Source of the DNA: Halosimplex carlsbadense 2-9-1
Lineage (GTDB): Archaea; Halobacteriota; Halobacteria; Halobacteriales; Haloarculaceae
DNA: 64,000 nucleotides
Assembly: GCF_000337455.1 (NCBI RefSeq)
Contig: NZ_AOIU01000033.1
Coordinates: 145,263 to 209,262 of the forward strand
Direction: 5' to 3'
A program made the translations under genes and the position numbers. Positions 42,703 to 50,284 of the stretch are shown one piece after another. Numbering within the stretch: position 1 is the stretch's first letter; every line of letters starts with the position of its first letter. The notes beneath the pieces are model-generated. The model worked only from the letters and a program-made list of their open reading frames with translations. It was not told the DNA's origin and did not search any database.

Positions 42703-43659
42703 ATGGCAGACCCTGTTTTAAAATGGGCAGGGGGGAAACGTCAAATCCTCCAGCGAATACGAGAACACTTCAGGAGGGCTGAGGACATCGAGGGGTACCA
42801 CGAGCCGTTCGTAGGTGGCGGTGCTGTCTTCTTCAGAGAGGGCCACGAATACGGCGGGGGGACTATCAACGACATCAACGTGCGGTTAGTGAACTTCTAT
42901 CGGGTACTGAAGAATGACACCGAAGGTCTTCTCGACGAATTCTCCCTTCTTCGAGAGCGGAAGCCCGACGATGAGCCGAATTCAGCTCTGGACTACGATC
43001 AGGTAGATCAGCACGATCGAGAAATTGACAACTACTACTACCAGGTGAGGGCGATATTCAACAAGCGGCCGAACGGTGAGGAATTCGATGAGGTCCGTGA
43101 GGCGGCCATTATGTTGTGGCTGAACAGGACCTGTTTCAACGGGCTCTATCGCGAAAATCGGTCTGGTGAATTCAATGTTCCTATCGGGAGCCACAAGAAT
43201 CTCGGCCTCGATATGGACGCGAAAATCCAGCAGGCAGCGGATGCACTGAAGTCGGCTGATGTGGACATCAAAAACGAGGATTTCGGTTACGTCGAGGACT
43301 ACGCTGAACCCGGTGACCTCGTCTACTTCGATCCACCGTATGACCCGAACTCGGCATCTTCGTCTTTCGTCGAGTATACCTCCGAGTCCTTCGGGAAAGA
43401 CGAACAGAGGCGACTGAAAGAGCTGGCCGTCGACCTCGACGCCAAAGGTGTCGATGTTGTAATCTCGAACGCGCCTTCAGTTACCGACCTCTACGAAGAG
43501 GAAGAGGTTGCAAAGTATTTCGACCATTCAAAGGTAGGCGCTCGTAGAGCGATCAATTCCGATGGAGACAGCCGAGGAGAGGTCAATGAGGTCATCATCA
43601 CGAATATCGACGAAGAAGACCGTCGGCACGCGCATCCCAATCTCAGCGACTATCCTTAA
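42703..43659 (+). CDS. DNA adenine methyltransferase, Dam/D12 class
   Basis: A 318-residue N6-adenine methylase. SAM motif PVLKWAGGKRQILQRI at the N-terminus, then YHEPFVGGGAVFFRE and the catalytic motif LVYFDPPYDPNS (DPPY, about residue 210). NRTCFNGLYRENRSGEFNVPIG lies between them, as in DpnM/Dam proteins. The recognition sequence cannot be told, although this class often methylates GATC. The endonuclease gene is directly convergent, with the stops adjacent, suggesting a restriction-modification pair. Confidence 0.92.
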   Translation: MADPVLKWAGGKRQILQRIREHFRRAEDIEGYHEPFVGGGAVFFREGHEYGGGTINDINVRLVNFYRVLKNDTEGLLDEFSLLRERKPDDEPNSALDYDQVDQHDREIDNYYYQVRAIFNKRPNGEEFDEVREAAIMLWLNRTCFNGLYRENRSGEFNVPIGSHKNLGLDMDAKIQQAADALKSADVDIKNEDFGYVEDYAEPGDLVYFDPPYDPNSASSSFVEYTSESFGKDEQRRLKELAVDLDAKGVDVVISNAPSVTDLYEEEEVAKYFDHSKVGARRAINSDGDSRGEVNEVIITNIDEEDRRHAHPNLSDYP

Positions 43660-44730
43660 TCACTCACCCCAAGTCGAAGACAGATCTTTTTCGTAGTAGT
43701 CGTATGCCGTTTTTCCGTCATCGTCCATCTTTACCTCGTCAAAATCACGGAGCCAACTTCTGATAGTCCCCGCTCTGCGACCGATCGTGGTTCCAGTTAC
43801 CTCAGTGTTTTCTCGAATTAGCTCCTTGATTTTGTCGTGGTCGATCTTCTCGTCCTTGATCCGCTCAACTATAATCTCGAATATCCGTAGGTCCAAGATG
43901 TGTTCCTGCCGGAACTCCTCTGCCCGCCCGGAATCTTCTTCCAGGTACTCTAAATATTCCTGTCCGTCTTCGGTGAGTTCCCAGCGGCGCATCCTGTGAC
44001 CGTCGTACTCGCCTTCCTTTTCTTCGAGGAATCCCAAGGCCGCAGCTGCGAGAGCGTAGTAATCAGCCTGGCGTCGAGTCCAGTCCTCTTCAGTCTCCAG
44101 CACCAGGTGGTCGACGATCTCCGGTCCGTACTGCTGGCCCTTCGCGACTCCGCGCAGTGTCTCGTTCAGCACGTCCAGCTTGTCGGCCTGCGGAACGTCA
44201 CCAGAACTAATGAGTTCGTCATCGAATTTCTCGAACTGTGCCCAGAACTCCTTATCAATCTTGTATCCCTCGTCGTGCGTGTTGACGCCAACTGAGTGTT
44301 CCACCATCAGGGCCGACAACTTCTCGCCGTTGATCAGCCTCATAGAAGGTCCGTCTGACTCCCTCGCGGCATCCTTCGCGGGCGAAGTGAATGTAGAGTT
44401 CGTGACGACCGCTCCGAATCCGCAGCTGTGTCGATTCAGCGCCCCGCTGAGTCCTCGAACAACGTCAGAACCGACAGTCCCAGAGTAGTGCTTGACCTCG
44501 ACCCCAAAATCACACTCGTAGATAGATTTCCCGACGCGGCCCGTGATGTCGAGACCGCCGTCACCACCTTCCGGTGTTACTTCGATTTCTTGCGGAGATT
44601 CGACTTCTTCGACGACAAATTTGCTCAGGTGTTCGAAAGGCGTCTCTCCAACCTCGTCGATTCGCGTTTGTAACTCCTCCTCTGCTTCAGATTTAGACAT
44701 ATATTCACTATCGTTCTCTGAATCGCTCAT
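43660..44730 (-). CDS. Mrr-like restriction endonuclease (PD-(D/E)xK)
   Basis: A 356-residue protein. The catalytic core is near the N-terminus: EVTPEGGDGGLDITGRVGKSIYECDFGVEVKHYSG, giving D61 and E78-x-K80. GFGAVVTNSTFTSPAKDAARES follows, typical of Mrr_cat domains. The C-terminal 200 residues are helical with a winged-helix-like end (ELIRENTEVTGTTIGRRAGTIRSWL), likely for target recognition. ATG 44730 is preferred over the TTG at 44736. It could be a partner of the convergent Dam-like methylase or a stand-alone methyl-directed nuclease. Confidence 0.8.
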   Translation of the reverse strand: MSDSENDSEYMSKSEAEEELQTRIDEVGETPFEHLSKFVVEEVESPQEIEVTPEGGDGGLDITGRVGKSIYECDFGVEVKHYSGTVGSDVVRGLSGALNRHSCGFGAVVTNSTFTSPAKDAARESDGPSMRLINGEKLSALMVEHSVGVNTHDEGYKIDKEFWAQFEKFDDELISSGDVPQADKLDVLNETLRGVAKGQQYGPEIVDHLVLETEEDWTRRQADYYALAAAALGFLEEKEGEYDGHRMRRWELTEDGQEYLEYLEEDSGRAEEFRQEHILDLRIFEIIVERIKDEKIDHDKIKELIRENTEVTGTTIGRRAGTIRSWLRDFDEVKMDDDGKTAYDYYEKDLSSTWGE

Positions 44731-44811
44731 GTTCAACTCAATGTTAACACCCTGTATAAAGTTTCCTCGTAGACAGATTCGAGCCTCATTTTGCTACGTG
44801 TATTCAAGCGA

Positions 44812-44849
44812 GCCCGCGAGCGCCCCCCTCAACGGGGGGTCGAGCGGGC
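44812..44849 (-). terminator. Strong hairpin downstream of the PH-like gene
   Basis: CCCCCC (44823-44828) pairs with GGGGGG (44834-44839) across TCAAC, flanked by a second pairing, GCCCG (44812-44816) with CGGGC (44845-44849). It lies just past the stop of the leftward gene at 44866, where a terminator is expected, and upstream of the endonuclease gene. Confidence 0.45.
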
Positions 44850-44865
44850 ATAAACCAGAAATCCT

Positions 44866-45336
44866 CTACTTCTCGTTGACTTTTTTACGGACAGTTAACG
44901 CAAAGTCTCGGACCTCCCCGAAGTCTTCGTTTGCTGTCTTTTTCATTTTCCAGATGTCCTGTGCATCTCCCAGAATCCCTTCACCACGAATTTGGAAGTA
45001 TGATTTGTCAGAACCCAAAAATAGTATCCCAAATACAGCGGCAATGCCGAAACAAGCCAAGGTTCCGAGCAACAACATTGAATTTCCTGGTACAGCGAGT
45101 CCAAGACCGATTAACAGGGCGACCCCTCCAAACATAATGTACCCAACATCTCTATCCGTTCTTACGATACTCACAGAGCTGATCTTATCGAGCGAGAGGT
45201 CGTGAACTATTTCCTTCGTTCCATCGTTACTTGTATATTTCAGAACTCTCTGGTCGGTCACGACCCACTTCCAGTTCTTCGTCTCATACCCATCTACTGC
45301 GGACTCTTCATCCGTTAAATACGACTCCAATGCCAT
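44866..45336 (-). CDS. Bacterial-PH-domain-like membrane protein
   Basis: A 156-residue protein. The N-terminus ALESYLTDEESAVDGYETKN, then WKWVVTDQRVLKYTSNDG and LSLDKISSVSIVR, is typical of bPH domains. Two TM helices follow (about 68-86 and 88-108), then a second short beta-rich region. Unusually low GC. It lies beside the restriction-modification pair. A defence accessory role is possible but unsupported. Confidence 0.65.
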   Translation of the reverse strand: MALESYLTDEESAVDGYETKNWKWVVTDQRVLKYTSNDGTKEIVHDLSLDKISSVSIVRTDRDVGYIMFGGVALLIGLGLAVPGNSMLLLGTLACFGIAAVFGILFLGSDKSYFQIRGEGILGDAQDIWKMKKTANEDFGEVRDFALTVRKKVNEK

Positions 45337-45471
45337 CTCAACTTGACCCTACGATTCCTCTCATACATCTTGTACCCTTTGCATTTAATTTGCTACTCTT
45401 GGTTCCACTTTCACTTTCACTCCACTGATGGCTGGCTCTCTTTTACATCCCCCTCGTACTGGTCACGGTGC

Positions 45472-45636
45472 ATGACGCTTGACGACTGGATCAGTTGCCC
45501 TGATGGGTGTGAGGCCCCGATTCGAAAAGTGACCCTCCCCGACAGCCGGATCGGGCTGCAATGTGTGGCCTGCGGCAGAAAGGTAGAGGAACCGGTCCGC
45601 AGGGTCGAATTAGATTACAGGTCAGTCGACCCGTAG
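45472..45636 (+). CDS. 54-aa zinc-ribbon protein
   Basis: ATG 45472 gives TLDDWISCPDGCEAPIRKVTLPDSRIG, then LQCVACGRKVEEPVRRVELD. C-x3-C and C-x2-C spaced 19 residues apart indicate a zinc ribbon. A pyrimidine-rich motif TTCCACTTTCAC with an extra TTTCAC lies upstream (45403-45420). Convergent with the ribbon-helix-helix gene, with only one base between the stops. Function unknown. Confidence 0.6.
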   Translation: MTLDDWISCPDGCEAPIRKVTLPDSRIGLQCVACGRKVEEPVRRVELDYRSVDP

Positions 45637-45637
45637 A

Positions 45638-45853
45638 CTACTCCTCTCCAATTTCGTTCCGAACCGCCTCGACAATCAACTCTCTCCGCTCCTCGTCAGT
45701 CATCCCTTCGTCGAGGTCGCCGATCTCCTCCAGGAGCGCGAGCTTCAGCCTGACCGCATCTCGAATCCAGGCGCTCCGGTTGTCTCCATATTCGAGCTGA
45801 GCGTTGATTTCGTCTAATTCCTCTCCTGCGAGGCTGAAACTCGTCCGCTCCAT
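45638..45853 (-). CDS. Ribbon-helix-helix transcription regulator
   Basis: A 71-residue protein. ERTSFSLAGEELDEINAQLE forms the strand and first helix, and DNRSAWIRDAVRLKLALLEEI the second helix, as in CopG/RHH proteins. The acidic C-terminus (TDEERRELIVEAVRNEIGEE) is an oligomerisation or co-binding segment. Start ATG 45853 (or 45865). It is divergent from the zinc-ribbon/integrase operon, and two inverted repeats in the gap look like its operators. It is a likely lysogeny or excision switch protein. Confidence 0.75.
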   Translation of the reverse strand: MERTSFSLAGEELDEINAQLEYGDNRSAWIRDAVRLKLALLEEIGDLDEGMTDEERRELIVEAVRNEIGEE

Positions 45854-45877
45854 TATTACTTGCATATCGTAGTCCGC

Positions 45878-45937
45878 ACATAACTGTCTGGTTATGTAGT
45901 ATTCAGTACATAAGTAATAAGTATGCATCGAATACTA
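45878..45937. promoter_or_regulatory. Inverted repeats between RHH regulator and integrase operon
   Basis: ACATAAC (45878-45884) and GTTATGT (45891-45897) form a perfect 7-bp inverted repeat with 6-nt spacing. TAGTATTC (45897-45904) and GAATACTA (45930-45937) form a second, 8-bp one spanning an AT-rich TAAGTAATAAG promoter-like core. Both lie in the divergent gap and fit operators for the ribbon-helix-helix protein. Confidence 0.6.
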
Positions 45938-45948
45938 CTGTAGCCCGT

Positions 45949-46128
45949 ATGTCACAGTCGCAACCAACTGTTGACAAAACTGCTCAAACTGGGAATCACG
46001 CCCTCCGCTGTCCCGACTGCAGACACACGGAGAACTGTAACAGCTACGCCGCAGCGGCGTCCCTTCAGACTTCGAAGCCCTGCCCGAACTGCAACCGGAT
46101 GATGGCACTCTCGGAGGGGTCCGTGTGA
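45949..46128 (+). CDS. 59-aa zinc-ribbon protein coupled to the integrase
   Basis: ATG 45949 gives SQSQPTVDKTAQTGNHALRCPDC, then CNSYAAAASLQTSKPCPNCNRMM. CPDC and CPNC pairs are 25 residues apart, with an additional CNSY cysteine between them. It overlaps the integrase by 4 nt (GTGA). In the temperate pleolipovirus SNJ2, two small proteins are cotranscribed with the integrase and needed for integration. This gene is in the right place for such an accessory factor, although sequence relatedness is unverified. Confidence 0.65.
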   Translation: MSQSQPTVDKTAQTGNHALRCPDCRHTENCNSYAAAASLQTSKPCPNCNRMMALSEGSV

Positions 46129-47189
46129 GTCCGAAGACCGCGGCCGCGCCGGGTTCCCCCGAAGACCTCACCGTCTGGGACGCCCGCGATCGGTTCCTGG
46201 ACGAGTGCCGGATGGACTCGACCGAGGCGACCGTCCGGAGCTACGCGAATCGACTCGCCCGCTTCTGCGAGTGGTGCGACGAACGCGGGATCGAGCAGGT
46301 CGACGAACTCACCGGCTGGCTCCTCGACGAGTACCGTCGGAGCCTCACCGAAGACGCCCCGGTCACGGTGAAGGGTAAGATGATGTCGGTGAAGCAGCTG
46401 CTCGCCTACCTCGAACGGATCGATGCCGTCGACGACGATATCGAAGACAAGGTACCCATCCCGCAGCTCTCCGCGGCCGACGAACAGAGCGAAAAGAAAC
46501 TTGCCCCCGAGGACGGGATTCGTCTCGTCGACTTCTACCGCGATTCGGTGGAGTTCCGGGCCAGCCCGCAACACGCCCTCCTGGAAGTCTTCTGGTTCAC
46601 CGGCTGTCGGATGAGCGGCGTCCTCGCACTCGACCTGGACGACTACGAGAGCGACACCGGGACGCTCCGGTTCGTCAACCGGCCTGACTCCGGTACGCGG
46701 CTGAAGAACGGGAACAACGGCGACCGTCCGGTCGGCATCCCGCCGGAGGTCGTCGACGTCCTCGACGAGTACATCGCTCGCGAACGGGTCGACAAGCGAG
46801 ACGACCACGGACGGAAGCCGCTGTTCTCCTGCCGGCAGGGCCGTCCGTCGGATACGACCATCCGAGCGTGGGCGTACCTCGGAACCCAGCCGTGTCTCTA
46901 CCAGCATTGCCCGCACGAGCGCAACCGAGAGACGTGCAAGTACCGCCGCCGGAACTACGCCAGTCAGTGCCCTTCGTCGCGGTCGCCCCACCAGATTCGA
47001 ACCGGCTCGATCACCTGGCAACTCAACTGCGGCATCCCCATCGAGGAGGTCGCCGAGCGGGTCAACTCCTCCCCCGACGTGATCCGCCGGCACTACGACG
47101 TGGCGACGGGTGATCAGCGACTCGAAGAGCGGCGTCGGAAGTATCTCGGAAACCTTTCACTTTCTGACGGGGGTAACGATGAAAACTGA
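46125..47189 (+). CDS. Tyrosine integrase of the provirus
   Basis: A 354-residue site-specific recombinase. The N-terminal SAM-like core-binding domain (about 15-110) begins DLTVWDARDRFLDECRMDS. The catalytic residues are R162 (TGCRMSGVL), H289 and R292 (SPHQIRTGS) and nucleophile Y324 (RRHYDVATG). A Cys-rich insertion (CLYQHCPHERNRETCKYRRRNYASQCP) typical of haloarchaeal integrases lies just before the HxxR box. GTG 46125. Its 3' end is 42 nt from attR, so the gene is intact after integration, unlike SSV-type integrases. Confidence 0.93.
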   Translation: MSPKTAAAPGSPEDLTVWDARDRFLDECRMDSTEATVRSYANRLARFCEWCDERGIEQVDELTGWLLDEYRRSLTEDAPVTVKGKMMSVKQLLAYLERIDAVDDDIEDKVPIPQLSAADEQSEKKLAPEDGIRLVDFYRDSVEFRASPQHALLEVFWFTGCRMSGVLALDLDDYESDTGTLRFVNRPDSGTRLKNGNNGDRPVGIPPEVVDVLDEYIARERVDKRDDHGRKPLFSCRQGRPSDTTIRAWAYLGTQPCLYQHCPHERNRETCKYRRRNYASQCPSSRSPHQIRTGSITWQLNCGIPIEEVAERVNSSPDVIRRHYDVATGDQRLEERRRKYLGNLSLSDGGNDEN

Positions 47190-47231
47190 CGCTTCACGCC
47201 CTGTCGCACGGCGAAATCGCCGGAAGACTGG

Positions 47232-47246
47232 TCCCTCCGACCCCAT
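47232..47246 (+). repeat. attR: 15-bp core
   Basis: TCCCTCCGACCCCAT, identical to the tRNA-Trp 3' end at 33100-33114. It lies 42 nt after the integrase stop and marks the right edge of the provirus. The sequence to the right returns to typical host genes. Confidence 0.9.
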
Positions 47247-47318
47247 CCCGTATTTAACTCTCGCCAGTCTCATCTTCGCGTTCTTCACATCCGTGCCTCA
47301 GTGCGAGCCGACCGTCAT

Positions 47319-47702
47319 TCACCCGCTGAACTCCTTCAACACCGTCCGAATCGACGTGTCGACTTCCTTGAGTTCGTCGAGTTGGAGCGGGTCGGTGGTC
47401 ACGAAGACGCCGTGGCCGCCGACGATCGTCCGTGTGATCGACCCCCACTCGAAGACCCGGACCGTAAACCGGTACTCCCCGAGTTCAGTCTCGTCGTAGG
47501 TCTGCTGGGAGGTGAACCCCAGACGCTCGTTGGCGACGAACGGTCCCAGATCCGCGTCCTGTTCGAGGTCGCTCCGGAGGTAGAGTTGCTCGTAGTCGTC
47601 GGCGGTGAAGTAGGTGATGCTGCGGAGGTCGTCTCCGATCGCGGTTCGGGAGACGCTGACGAGTTCTGATTCGAGTTCGCTCAGATCGTCGGACGAGCGC
47701 AT
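47319..47702 (-). CDS. Haloarchaeal conserved small protein (DUF7522-like)
   Basis: A 127-residue soluble protein. SDDLSELESELVSVSRTAIGDDLRSITYF begins it, then YEQLYLRSDLEQDADLGPFVANERLGF and EYRFTVRVFEWGSITRTIVGGHGVFVTTD. Such proteins are widespread in haloarchaea (DUF7522 from memory) with no assigned function. It is the first host gene right of attR, read toward the provirus. Confidence 0.7.
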   Translation of the reverse strand: MRSSDDLSELESELVSVSRTAIGDDLRSITYFTADDYEQLYLRSDLEQDADLGPFVANERLGFTSQQTYDETELGEYRFTVRVFEWGSITRTIVGGHGVFVTTDPLQLDELKEVDTSIRTVLKEFSG

Positions 47703-47879
47703 GGCCGACGGTACGGAACATGGCTGTAAATCATCACTTGCCACGGAGTGGCCAATCACATATGTGACGCGTGCCGGTTGCGGACTGGGCCGGATCGAGT
47801 GTCCCGTTCCAGATACCGCCGACCACGGTTCTGGAACACGAGACGTTATGTACGTAGCTGACAGCCATATAGTAACCAG

Positions 47880-48434
47880 ATGGTCAGTAGTTCGTGGGGG
47901 CGATTCCGTCGAAACTTCTTCAGCGTGTTGTGGATCGTCTTCGTCCTCGCGGTCACCCGTCTGAAGAACGTCCTCACCGTGGCCGGACTCGGCGTCGCCG
48001 CGTTCTCTCTCTGGCAGTTCGGGGGGCTCGTCTTCCGGTCGAGTTTCGCGGCGGCGGGTTCGAACCTCGCCGTCGCGGCCGGGGCAGTGCTCGGGAGCCT
48101 CCTCAGTTTCTTCGGGCGACCGGGTCGCGGGCTCCTCGTGTTCGTCGTCGTCTTCGCGGCGGTCGGCGGCGGTGGCGCCGCGCTCGCTACCGGGAGTGAC
48201 CTCGCTACGGGGTTCGACAACCCGCTCGAGTCCGAGACGGTCGACACCCCAACGGAGCCCGCACCGGAGACGAGCCGTTCCGAGCGATCGGGCGAGTCGT
48301 CCGGGTACAGCGGCGACTACGACTGCGAGGACTTCTCGTCGCAGGCGGCTGCCCAGCGGGCACACGAAGCGTCGAACGGGGCGCACGGACTGGACGGCGA
48401 CGGCGACGGCGTCGCGTGCGAGCACTTGCCCTGA
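47880..48434 (+). CDS. Membrane protein with C-terminal Excalibur calcium-binding domain
   Basis: A 184-residue protein with three to four hydrophobic segments in residues 12-105, a Ser/Thr/Glu linker, and a C-terminal Excalibur domain. That domain reads [35 protein letters not shown], with the DxDxDG calcium loop and paired Cys. The domain should lie outside the cell. Function unknown. The upstream 177-nt gap holds the divergent promoters. Confidence 0.85.
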   Translation: MVSSSWGRFRRNFFSVLWIVFVLAVTRLKNVLTVAGLGVAAFSLWQFGGLVFRSSFAAAGSNLAVAAGAVLGSLLSFFGRPGRGLLVFVVVFAAVGGGGAALATGSDLATGFDNPLESETVDTPTEPAPETSRSERSGESSGYSGDYDCEDFSSQAAAQRAHEASNGAHGLDGDGDGVACEHLP

Positions 48435-48440
48435 AGACAG

Positions 48441-49307
48441 TCAGCCCAGCCACACGCTCGCGAACGAATCGAAGTACTCGTCGCCGGTATCGACGAGGAC
48501 GTGGTCGCCGCCCAGCGCGGTCACCCGCTCGTTCACCTCGTCGACGTGCGCATCTAACCGAGAGCGATACGTGTCCGCCAGCGACTGGCTGAAATAGGAC
48601 CGGCGAGTCGTCTCGCTCTCGGGGTCTGCGAACAGCGCGTCCCCCACCACGTCGGGGTCGCGCTCGTCGGGCGCCATCACGCGAACGAGCAGTACGTCGA
48701 CTTCGTTGCGCGCCAGCGCCGAGACGCCCGATTCGATTCGCTCGGGTTCGTCCAGACAGTCGGTCAACACGACGACGAGCGACCGCGAGCGGATCCGGTC
48801 GGCGTAGGCTTCGAGGACCGTCTCGAAGTCCGCCTCGCCCTCCGGGCGGAGATCGTTGACCTGGTCGATGAGTCCCAGCACCTCGCCGCGATTCGACCGG
48901 CCGGTATCCAGGCGTTCGGAACGCTCGTCCATCGTCGAAAAGCGGAAGTCGTTGTGCTCCTCGGCGGTGAGATAGCAGAAGCCCAGGCCGATTTTGGCGG
49001 CGTACTCGAACTTGTGACTCTCACCGTCGCCGTAGTCCATCGACGCCGACGAGTCGAGGAGGACGTGGACGGTGAGATTGCGCTCCTCCTCGAACTGCTT
49101 GATGTAGTACTCCTCGGTGCGGGCGAACAGCTTCCAGTCGACGAGGCGGGTGTCGTCGCCGGGGGAGTAGCGGCGGTAGTCACTGAAGGTGAGGCCCTCG
49201 CCGACGCGGGGGGACTGCTGTTCGCCCTGGCGGACGGCGGCGGTCTCGCGGTCGAGCGCCGCGTCGAAGCGGTCGAGTTCGTCGAGGAAGTCGGGGTCTA
49301 TCGCCAC
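48441..49307 (-). CDS. DUF58 domain protein
   Basis: A 288-residue protein. The DUF58 signature RRYSPGDDTRLVDWKLFARTEEYYIKQFEEERN lies around 45-78. A VWA-like fold follows with LDSSASMDYGDG, a MIDAS motif (D-x-S-x-S), and VVLTDCLDEPERIE. DUF58 proteins work with MoxR ATPases and VWA membrane proteins as chaperone-like assemblies. It is the last gene of the leftward six-gene operon and starts 3 nt after the MoxR stop. Confidence 0.92.
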   Translation of the reverse strand: MAIDPDFLDELDRFDAALDRETAAVRQGEQQSPRVGEGLTFSDYRRYSPGDDTRLVDWKLFARTEEYYIKQFEEERNLTVHVLLDSSASMDYGDGESHKFEYAAKIGLGFCYLTAEEHNDFRFSTMDERSERLDTGRSNRGEVLGLIDQVNDLRPEGEADFETVLEAYADRIRSRSLVVVLTDCLDEPERIESGVSALARNEVDVLLVRVMAPDERDPDVVGDALFADPESETTRRSYFSQSLADTYRSRLDAHVDEVNERVTALGGDHVLVDTGDEYFDSFASVWLG

Positions 49308-49310
49308 GGC

Positions 49311-50261
49311 TCACTCCAGCAGGTCGGCGATCACGTCGTCGGGGGTCTGGCCGTCCCGTTCGGCGCGGAAGTCGAGGATGATGCGATGGCGGAGGACGGG
49401 CGCGGCGAGCGCCTCGATGTCTTCCTCGGAGACGTGGTTGCGCCCGCGGAGGAAGGCGCGGGCCTTCGACGCGACGACCAACGCCATGCTCGCCCGCGGG
49501 CTGGCGCCGAACTCGATGGTTTCGGTCCCGCGAGTGGCGCGGACGAGTTCGATCGCGCGGTCGCGCAGGTCCTCGGCGATGGGGACCTCGCGGACCAGCT
49601 CCTGGGCCTCGCGGATCTCCTCGCGGGTGAGCGCCTGTTCGACGGGGACCTGCTGGCTCCGGCTGGTGTAGAGGTCGACGATGTCGCGTTCCTCGTCGGC
49701 TTCGGGGTAGTCGACCAGGAGCTTGAACATGAAGCGGTCGGTCTGGGCCTCCGGGAGGGCGTAGGTACCGCCCTGGTCGATGGGGTTCTGGGTCGCGAGG
49801 ACGAAGAAGGGGTCGGGCAGCGCGTAGGTCTCGCCGCCGGCGGTGACCTGTCGCTCCTGCATCGCCTCCAGCAGCGCGGCCTGCGTTTTGGGCGTCGCGC
49901 GGTTGATCTCGTCGGCGAGCACGACGTTGGCGAAGATCGGTCCCTTCTCGAAGACGAACTCGCGACCGTCGTCGGTCTCGCGGATGATCTCGGTGCCGGT
50001 GATGTCCGAGGGCATCAGGTCGGGCGTGTTCTGGACCCGCGAAAAGGCCAGATCCGTCACCTCGGCGACGGTGCGGACCATCGTCGTCTTGCCGAGCCCG
50101 GGGTTCGATTCGAGCAGGGCGTTGCCGTCGGCGAGGATGCACACGAACAGCCCTTCGAGGACTTCGTCCTGACCGACGATGCGCTCGCCGACCTCCTCGC
50201 GGGCCGTCGCGAGTTTCGCCTGCAGTGCGTCCACGTCGTCCGTGTCGGGTTCGTCTTGCAT
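49311..50261 (-). CDS. MoxR-family AAA+ ATPase
   Basis: A 316-residue AAA+ ATPase. Walker A is ESNPGLGKTTMVRT, Walker B is VVLADEINRATPKTQAALLEAM, and sensor 1 is FFVLATQNPIDQGGTYALPEAQTDRF. It has the C-terminal lid with FGASPRASMALVVASKARAFLRGR. It likely remodels or activates the VWA/DUF58 partners encoded around it. N-terminal acid-rich 15 residues are a haloarchaeal extension. Confidence 0.95.
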   Translation of the reverse strand: MQDEPDTDDVDALQAKLATAREEVGERIVGQDEVLEGLFVCILADGNALLESNPGLGKTTMVRTVAEVTDLAFSRVQNTPDLMPSDITGTEIIRETDDGREFVFEKGPIFANVVLADEINRATPKTQAALLEAMQERQVTAGGETYALPDPFFVLATQNPIDQGGTYALPEAQTDRFMFKLLVDYPEADEERDIVDLYTSRSQQVPVEQALTREEIREAQELVREVPIAEDLRDRAIELVRATRGTETIEFGASPRASMALVVASKARAFLRGRNHVSEEDIEALAAPVLRHRIILDFRAERDGQTPDDVIADLLE

Positions 50262-50284
50262 GGATTGGAGGTTCGCGTCGACCG

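Larger units (their letters stand above)
33100..47246 (+). mobile_element. Integrated pleolipovirus-like provirus, about 14.1 kb
   Basis: The region is bounded by the 15-bp att repeats and lies directly after tRNA-Trp. It contains small HNH/zinc genes, a Rep gene, a CBASS-like pair, a five-gene virion cassette in pleolipovirus order, a restriction-modification pair, regulatory genes and an intact tyrosine integrase at the far end. Composition alternates between host-like (Rep, virion genes) and AT-rich (CBASS pair, methylase to PH-like gene), which points to modular acquisition. All predicted essential genes are full length, so it may still be able to excise. Confidence 0.85.

Noticed and set aside
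33100-47246. SSV-type integration that splits the integrase
   Set aside because: The integrase has R162, H289, R292 and Y324 in one uninterrupted frame and ends before attR.
47254-47448. Minus-strand ORF between attR and the first host gene
   Set aside because: Arg/His-rich product overlapping the supported 127-residue gene in another frame.
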